Below the pieces are notes generated by a model, which did not search any database, had not been told where the DNA came from, and saw nothing but the letters and a program-made list of their open reading frames with translations. Shown piece after piece: positions 59,527 through 64,000 of a stretch of 64,000 nt of DNA. The stretch's first letter is position 1. Every line of letters begins with the position of its first letter. Position numbers and translations under genes: made by a program. The DNA is from an uncultured Clostridium sp. (lineage in GTDB: Bacteria; Bacillota; Clostridia; Lachnospirales; Lachnospiraceae): NCBI GenBank assembly GCA_934438135.1, contig CAKSBP010000002.1:62001-126000 (forward strand), read 5' to 3'.

Positions 59527-60186
59527 ATGGATTTTGCATTTATAAGCAGATATGCACCGCTTTATGTAGAAGCAGCGGGGCTTACGATAAGGACAGCAGT
59601 AGTAGGAATTTTATTTTCTATATTGCTGGGATTTGGAATCAGCTTGATCCGCTATTTAAATATTCCGGTTTTTAAACAGATAGCAGGCATTTATGTGGAG
59701 CTTTCTAGAAATACACCGCTTTTGATTCAATTATTTTTTCTTTATTTTGGACTTCCCAAGATGGGGATACAGTTGAGCTCTGAACATTGTGCAGTAATTG
59801 GTCTGATCTTTTTGGGAGGAAGCTATATGGCGGAAGCATTTCGAAGTGGTTTGGAAGCAATACCAGATATTCAGACAGAATCGGGACTGAGTCTGGGACT
59901 GAAGAAATGGCAGATTATTTGGTACATAATATTGCCACAGGCTGTTTCTGTGTCCATGCCTGCATTTAGTGCGAATATCATTTTTTTGATAAAAGAAACT
60001 TCGGTGTTTAGTGCTGTCGCATTGGCAGATTTAATGTATGTAGCAAAAGATTTGATTGGACTTTATTATCAGACAGAGGAAGCACTTCTTATGCTGGTTA
60101 TTGCATATGCCATGATTCTGCTTCCAATTTCAGCACTTCTTTCACTGGTAGAAAGGAGGGTTAACTATGCTGGATTTGGGCATTAG
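59527..60186 (+). CDS. Polar amino-acid ABC permease 1
   Basis: The 219-residue protein begins behind AAGGAGG. It is a HisM/GlnP-type MetI-fold permease with five helices, the opening YVEAAGLTIRTAVVG and the EAA loop IQTESGLSLGLKKWQIIWYIILPQA. It overlaps the next permease gene by 20 bases, showing translational coupling. The two should form a heterodimeric channel. Confidence 0.92.
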   Translation: MDFAFISRYAPLYVEAAGLTIRTAVVGILFSILLGFGISLIRYLNIPVFKQIAGIYVELSRNTPLLIQLFFLYFGLPKMGIQLSSEHCAVIGLIFLGGSYMAEAFRSGLEAIPDIQTESGLSLGLKKWQIIWYIILPQAVSVSMPAFSANIIFLIKETSVFSAVALADLMYVAKDLIGLYYQTEEALLMLVIAYAMILLPISALLSLVERRVNYAGFGH

Positions 60187-60844
60187 AGTTCTTTTCCAAG
60201 GAAGAAATTTCATTCGTCTGTTAGAAGGGTTGTGGGTAACAGTACGGATTTCATTAACTGCTGTTATACTTTCTATTTTATTTGGAATTTTATTTGGAAT
60301 GCTTATGCGTGTAAAACATCCATTAGTTAAGATAATTACAAGATGTTATTTAGAGTTTATAAGAATTATGCCACAGCTGGTGTTGTTATTTATTGTGTAT
60401 TTTGGTGTAACAAGAACCTTTCAAATTAGTCTGTCAGGAGAAATGTCTGCGGTTATTGTATTTGTCATGTGGGGAACGGCTGAAATGGGAGATTTGGTTC
60501 GTGGGGCGTTTGAATCGATTCCAAGGCATCAGCAGGAAAGTGGCGAGGCACTTGGACTGACCCAGCCGCAGATTTACCGCTATATTTTAATCCCGCAGAC
60601 GATCAGACGTCTGACACCGCTTGCGATTAATCTGGTGACCCGAATGATAAAGACAACATCACTGGTTGTTTTAATCGGTGTGGTAGAAGTAGTAAAGGTA
60701 GGACAGCAGATTATTGAAGCAAATCGTCTGTCAGTACCGTCTGCAGCTCTCTGGGTTTATGCATGTATCTTTATGCTTTATTTTATCGTATGTTATCCGA
60801 TTTCACGCCTGTCGATAAGGCTGGAGCGGAAGTGGAAGGACTAA
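60167..60844 (+). CDS. Polar amino-acid ABC permease 2
   Basis: The 225-residue protein is the second HisM/GlnP-type permease (LLEGLWVTVRISLTAVILS; EAA loop HQQESGEALGLTQPQIYRYILIPQT). Its start codon lies inside the end of the preceding gene, with AAAGGAGG there as ribosome site. It probably pairs with the first permease. Confidence 0.92.
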   Translation: MLDLGIRVLFQGRNFIRLLEGLWVTVRISLTAVILSILFGILFGMLMRVKHPLVKIITRCYLEFIRIMPQLVLLFIVYFGVTRTFQISLSGEMSAVIVFVMWGTAEMGDLVRGAFESIPRHQQESGEALGLTQPQIYRYILIPQTIRRLTPLAINLVTRMIKTTSLVVLIGVVEVVKVGQQIIEANRLSVPSAALWVYACIFMLYFIVCYPISRLSIRLERKWKD

Positions 60845-60854
60845 GGTGGACGAC

Positions 60855-61628
60855 ATGAGTGAATATATATTAGAAATAGAAAATTTGAAAAAGCAGTATC
60901 AAAATACAGAAGTATTAAATGGAATTAATTTAAAAGTAAAAAAAGGCGAAGTGCTTGTCCTTTTAGGACCTTCCGGCTGCGGAAAGAGTACGCTGCTTCG
61001 ATGTATCAATGGATTGGAGACTATCGAGGATGGGGAAATCCGTTTAAATGGAACTATAATCAGTGGAAAAAAGAAAAATATGCATCTTATCCGGCAGAAA
61101 ATCGGAATGGTATTTCAAAGTTATGATTTATTTCCTCATATGACGGTACTTCAGAATATTCTTCTGGCACCGGTAAAAGGACAGAAAAGAGAAAAGCAGG
61201 AAGTAGAGAAGGAAGCCAAGGAACTTTTAAAACGAGTGGGTCTGTTTGAAAAGAAAGACAGCTATCCACGCCAGCTTTCTGGTGGACAGAAACAGAGAGT
61301 GGCGATTGTAAGGGCACTTTGCATGCACCCGGAAGTTATGTTATTTGATGAAGTAACAGCAGCATTAGATCCGGAAATGGTAAGAGAGGTTCTGGATGTG
61401 ATGCTGGAACTTGCCAGGGAAGGAAGCACCATGTTGATTGTAACTCATGAAATGCAGTTTGCCAGAGCGATTGCAGACCGGATTATTTTTTTAGATAACA
61501 GAGAGATTGCAGAAATTAGCACGCCGGAAATATTTTTTACAAATCCAAAATCAGAGCGTGCAAAGCAGTTTTTAAATGTATTTGAGTTTGAACAGATAAA
61601 AGAACATGAAGCAGGGGAGGAAACATGA
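60855..61628 (+). CDS. Polar amino-acid ABC ATPase (GlnQ/HisP type)
   Basis: ATG 60855 follows GGTGG; the GTG three codons earlier is on that site. The 257-residue ATPase has Walker A GPSGCGKST, the Q-loop VFQSYDLFPH, signature LSGGQKQRV, Walker B VMLFDEVTAALDPE (Val where Pro is usual) and switch His in VTHEMQFA. It powers the two permeases. Its stop overlaps the start of the binding-protein gene. Confidence 0.93.
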   Translation: MSEYILEIENLKKQYQNTEVLNGINLKVKKGEVLVLLGPSGCGKSTLLRCINGLETIEDGEIRLNGTIISGKKKNMHLIRQKIGMVFQSYDLFPHMTVLQNILLAPVKGQKREKQEVEKEAKELLKRVGLFEKKDSYPRQLSGGQKQRVAIVRALCMHPEVMLFDEVTAALDPEMVREVLDVMLELAREGSTMLIVTHEMQFARAIADRIIFLDNREIAEISTPEIFFTNPKSERAKQFLNVFEFEQIKEHEAGEET

Positions 61629-62464
61629 TGAAGAAAAAATTAATGTTATTAGCAGTTATCTTGTTTGGAATACTGGCATTGACTGCATGTGGCAGTGAGA
61701 AAAAGAAAACAACGGCAAGAACGGTAGATGAAATTAAGGAAAGTGGAAAGGTTGTAATCGGCGTATTTAGCGATAAGAAGCCATTTGGATATGTAGATGA
61801 AAATGGGGACTATCAGGGATATGATGTGTATCTTGGAAACAGGATTGCTAAAGACCTGGGTGTAAAAGTGGAATACGTGGCAGTGGAAGCGGCGAGCCGT
61901 GTGGAATACTTGAAAACGGGAAAGGTAGATATTATTCTTGCAAACTTTACCGTAACAGAGGAACGAAGTGAACAGGTAGACTTTGCACTTCCTTATATGA
62001 AAGTTGCATTAGGTGTTGTTTCACCCGATTCTGCTTTGATTACAGAAGCAAAACAGTTAAATGGAAAGACTTTGATTGTCAGCAAGGGAACAACCGCAGA
62101 AACTTATTTTGCGAAAAATTATCCAGAAGTGAAGCTTTTAAAATTTGATCAGTACAGCGAAGCTTATAATGCTCTGCTAGATGGAAGAGGAGATGCTATG
62201 TCAACCGATAACACGGAGGTATTGGCGTGGGCACTTGAAAATAAAGGTTTTTCAGTAGGAATTGATTCTTTAGGAAACTTTGATACGATTGCACCTGCAG
62301 TACAGAAAGGAAATCAAGATCTTTTAAATTGGCTGAATAAAGAAATTAAATCCTTGGGAAAGAAACAATTTTTCCATCAAGATTATGAAAAAACACTTCT
62401 TCCAGTATATGGGGATGCAGCAAAGCCTGAAAACATTGTTGTGGAAGGCGGAGTAATTGAATAA
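61625..62464 (+). CDS. Amino-acid-binding lipoprotein (family 3)
   Basis: The 279-residue protein starts behind GGGGAGG. MMKKKLMLLAVILFGILALTAC is a lipoprotein signal with lipid Cys at residue 22. The mature part has VGVF-type strand start VVIGVFSDKKPFGYVDENGDYQGYDVYLGNRIAKDL and the binding signature VDIILANFTVTEERSEQVDF of glutamate/glutamine/cystine-type receptors. The exact amino acid cannot be fixed; acidic or polar substrates are likely. Confidence 0.92.
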   Translation: MMKKKLMLLAVILFGILALTACGSEKKKTTARTVDEIKESGKVVIGVFSDKKPFGYVDENGDYQGYDVYLGNRIAKDLGVKVEYVAVEAASRVEYLKTGKVDIILANFTVTEERSEQVDFALPYMKVALGVVSPDSALITEAKQLNGKTLIVSKGTTAETYFAKNYPEVKLLKFDQYSEAYNALLDGRGDAMSTDNTEVLAWALENKGFSVGIDSLGNFDTIAPAVQKGNQDLLNWLNKEIKSLGKKQFFHQDYEKTLLPVYGDAAKPENIVVEGGVIE

Positions 62465-62472
62465 ATAAAGAG

Positions 62473-62507
62473 ACTCTGGAACATTTCAATCTGTTCCGGA
62501 GTTTTTT
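62473..62507. terminator. Terminator between convergent genes
   Basis: ACTCTGGAACA pairs with TGTTCCGGAGT, then TTTTTT. Confidence 0.9.
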
Positions 62508-62515
62508 ACATTTCC

Positions 62516-63373
62516 TTATAAATTTCTATTCCATTTATTTTTATACTGCTTAGGGCTGACCTCAAATTCCTTCTTAAAGGCTCTTGAGAAAGTAGAGTAA
62601 TTTTTGAATCCACTTTGGAAGCAGGCATCTGTAGAATTATATCCATTAAGGAGAAGTGTTCCGGCGTTCAAAAGTCTTTTTTGTGTAATAAAATTTCCGA
62701 TAGTGTAGCCGGTTTCCTGCTTAAATAGATGCATCAGATAATATCGATTTAAGAAAAAACAGCTGGCAATGGATTCAATGGACAAATCTGACGTTAAATG
62801 TTCCTGAATGTATTGGATAATATCAATCACAGTCTGACTGGAGGCCGGATTTTCCCGGATAGAATTACTTTCATTAGATAAAAACATCCGGTTTAACTGG
62901 ATTAGGAAATCCAGAAGAAGAACGTGTTCATATAGTGAAGCGGCATATCCAGGATGTTCTTTTGCATAATCCAGGCGATGGATGACAGACATTAGTTCGG
63001 TCATAGAAGCAGTATTAGAGCGAAAAACATTTGAATGTTCTTTTTGGGATTTCTGAAAGCAGTAGTTTAAATCGTAGGAATCGGTTTTATAACTGTTCAG
63101 AAAATCGGTTGAGACATAAAGAATAATTCTGTCATAGGGAGTATTACCCGTAATGACAGGTTTATGAATCTGGCCTGCCTGAAGTAGTACGATATCCTGT
63201 GGAAGGAGAGAATAATGTTTTCCTTCTATATGATAAGAAACATTTCCACTTAAAAAAAGTAGTATTTTATTAAAGTCATGATAATGGTATTGAAAAGATG
63301 CCGGCACTTGGTCTTTAATATGAAAGATTTGAAAGGCATGATGCAGATACCCGGTTTTCTTGTATTGATTCAT
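62516..63373 (-). CDS. AraC-family regulator with cupin sensor
   Basis: Start chosen at the ATG ending at 63373 behind AGGAGG. The 285-residue protein has an N-terminal cupin (about 20-110; FQYHYHDFNKILLFLSGNVSYHIEGKHYSLLPQDIVLLQAG) with the His-rich ligand or metal site, and two AraC helix-turn-helix units at the C-terminus (SIASCFFLNRYYLMHLFKQETG; FQSGFKNYSTFSRAFKKEFEVSPKQY). It probably responds to a small metabolite. Target genes are not evident; the divergent flippase gene is a candidate. Confidence 0.9.
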   Translation of the reverse strand: MNQYKKTGYLHHAFQIFHIKDQVPASFQYHYHDFNKILLFLSGNVSYHIEGKHYSLLPQDIVLLQAGQIHKPVITGNTPYDRIILYVSTDFLNSYKTDSYDLNYCFQKSQKEHSNVFRSNTASMTELMSVIHRLDYAKEHPGYAASLYEHVLLLDFLIQLNRMFLSNESNSIRENPASSQTVIDIIQYIQEHLTSDLSIESIASCFFLNRYYLMHLFKQETGYTIGNFITQKRLLNAGTLLLNGYNSTDACFQSGFKNYSTFSRAFKKEFEVSPKQYKNKWNRNL

Positions 63374-63517
63374 AATGGTCCTCCTAAACAATTCCATTAT
63401 AGAGCACTATTTGCAATATGGAAAGCATAAAATATATAGTTATATGAAATTGTGTTTAGTATATCGGTAGGAGAAAGTAAAGAGGTATTCTTCTTTCATA
63501 AAATGTAAATATATATT

Positions 63518-63545
63518 TTGCTTTTTTATAAAAATTCCGTATAAT
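63518..63545 (+). promoter_or_regulatory. Promoter of the flippase gene
   Basis: TTGCTT (63518-63523), 16-base spacer, TATAAT (63540-63545), 93 bases before the start. Confidence 0.65.
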
Positions 63546-63637
63546 AGTATAGTATGAATGTAACTGTTCCTTGTGTGTTGTGTGTATCCGGACAGTTATC
63601 GGGTGGATAATTTAGCAATGAAAGATGGTTGAACAAC

Positions 63638-64000
63638 ATGGGTAAAAAGGGAAATAAGGACGAATTTATAGTACAGGCAACGATTCTTGCCATGGCGGGA
63701 ATTATATGCCGTATTATTGGAATTCTTTACCGTAGTCCGCTGACTGGGATTATTGGTGATGAAGGCAATGGCTATTACAGCTCAGCTTATAACATATATA
63801 CAATCATTCTGCTTGTCTCATCATATAGTATTCCTTCAGCTATATCAAAAGTGATCGCAGAGAGACTTGCATTAAAAGAGTACAAGAATGCACATCGTAT
63901 TTTTAAATGTGCATTAATTTATGTTATTGTAATTGGTGGGATTGCTAGTCTGTTTACATTTTTTTGTGCAGGAATTCTGGTAGAGAAAAATGCGGTAGTA
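63638..64000 (+). CDS. MurJ/SpoVB-like flippase (MOP superfamily), cut by the window edge
   Basis: The first 121 codons are visible, from ATG 63638; the frame is open to the window end. The product starts MGKKGNKDEFIVQATILAMAG, then CRIIGILYRSPLTGIIGDEGNGYYSSAYNIYTIILLVSSYSIPSAISK, the typical opening of SpoVB/YtgP/MurJ-like polysaccharide flippases, and three membrane helices are present. Full-length relatives have about 530 residues and 14 helices and carry lipid-linked cell-wall precursors across the membrane. The ribosome site is weak. Confidence 0.87.
   Translation, partial: MGKKGNKDEFIVQATILAMAGIICRIIGILYRSPLTGIIGDEGNGYYSSAYNIYTIILLVSSYSIPSAISKVIAERLALKEYKNAHRIFKCALIYVIVIGGIASLFTFFCAGILVEKNAVV

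Noticed and set aside
1..64000. CRISPR arrays, tRNA/rRNA genes, insertion sequences, prophage or defence islands
   Set aside because: No regularly spaced repeats, no cloverleaf or ribosomal RNA sequence and no transposase, integrase or phage-like proteins were found.

Overview
The window is a low-GC Firmicute chromosome segment. The best guess is an anaerobic gut Lachnospiraceae (Blautia/Ruminococcus/Roseburia-like); the genus cannot be fixed from sequence reading. Pointers are strong Shine-Dalgarno sites, A+T-rich -35/-10 promoters, frequent short intrinsic terminators, ferredoxin-tailed oxidoreductases, split purine-cyclase genes, a LplABC/YesMN-type sugar locus, Amt-GlnK, a DUF1540 protein and a SpoVB/MurJ-like flippase at the right edge. 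I see no tRNA, rRNA, CRISPR array, insertion sequence or prophage.

Left part (1-20 kb): Fe-S aldo/keto reductase, thioredoxin-reductase-like flavoprotein, YgjV-like membrane protein divergent from a YeiL-like Crp/Fnr regulator, AlaA aminotransferase and an exported ComEC-like metallo-hydrolase. Next is a compact RiPP locus at 6063-8435: a 45-residue Cys/Ala-rich precursor gene too short for usual gene calling, a terminator, an AlbA-like radical SAM/SPASM enzyme and an M50-type membrane protease. A ZTP riboswitch then controls split purH functions (PurO-type cyclohydrolase plus stand-alone AICAR formyltransferase). After these come a membrane protein with a possible FHA-like tail, an acyltransferase, a small secreted Cys protein, HtrA, a secreted alpha-amylase broken by an in-frame TGA inside its second starch-binding module, ArgC and a nitrilase-family hydrolase.

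Middle part (20-29.7 kb): a YitT-family protein behind a leader terminator, a PfkB sugar kinase, a CbrC-like protein, an orphan OmpR-type response regulator, an M48 protease, a lipoprotein, a secreted subtilase, and a fluoride riboswitch driving a cation:proton antiporter.

Sugar locus (29.8-53.1 kb): GDSL esterase, GH29 alpha-fucosidase, GH42 beta-galactosidase and YesM-type kinase; a LplB/LplC/solute-binding-protein importer with two binding proteins and a YesL protein; a YesN-type regulator on the other strand; then GH31 alpha-xylosidase (YicI type), GH3 beta-glucosidase, xylulokinase, DUF4867 and a FucI-fold isomerase. The enzymes match, in order, the linkages of acetylated fucogalacto-xyloglucan side chains. 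All glycosidases lack signal peptides, so I infer import of intact oligosaccharides and intracellular trimming.

Right part (53.1-64 kb): small acidic protein, dCMP deaminase, a DUF1461-like membrane protein, GlnK and Amt (with a leader terminator), lysoplasmalogenase, DUF1540 protein, an AgrC-like kinase followed by an AgrD-like 48-residue pro-peptide but no AgrB or AgrA, a polar amino-acid ABC importer, an AraC regulator and the start of a flippase gene.
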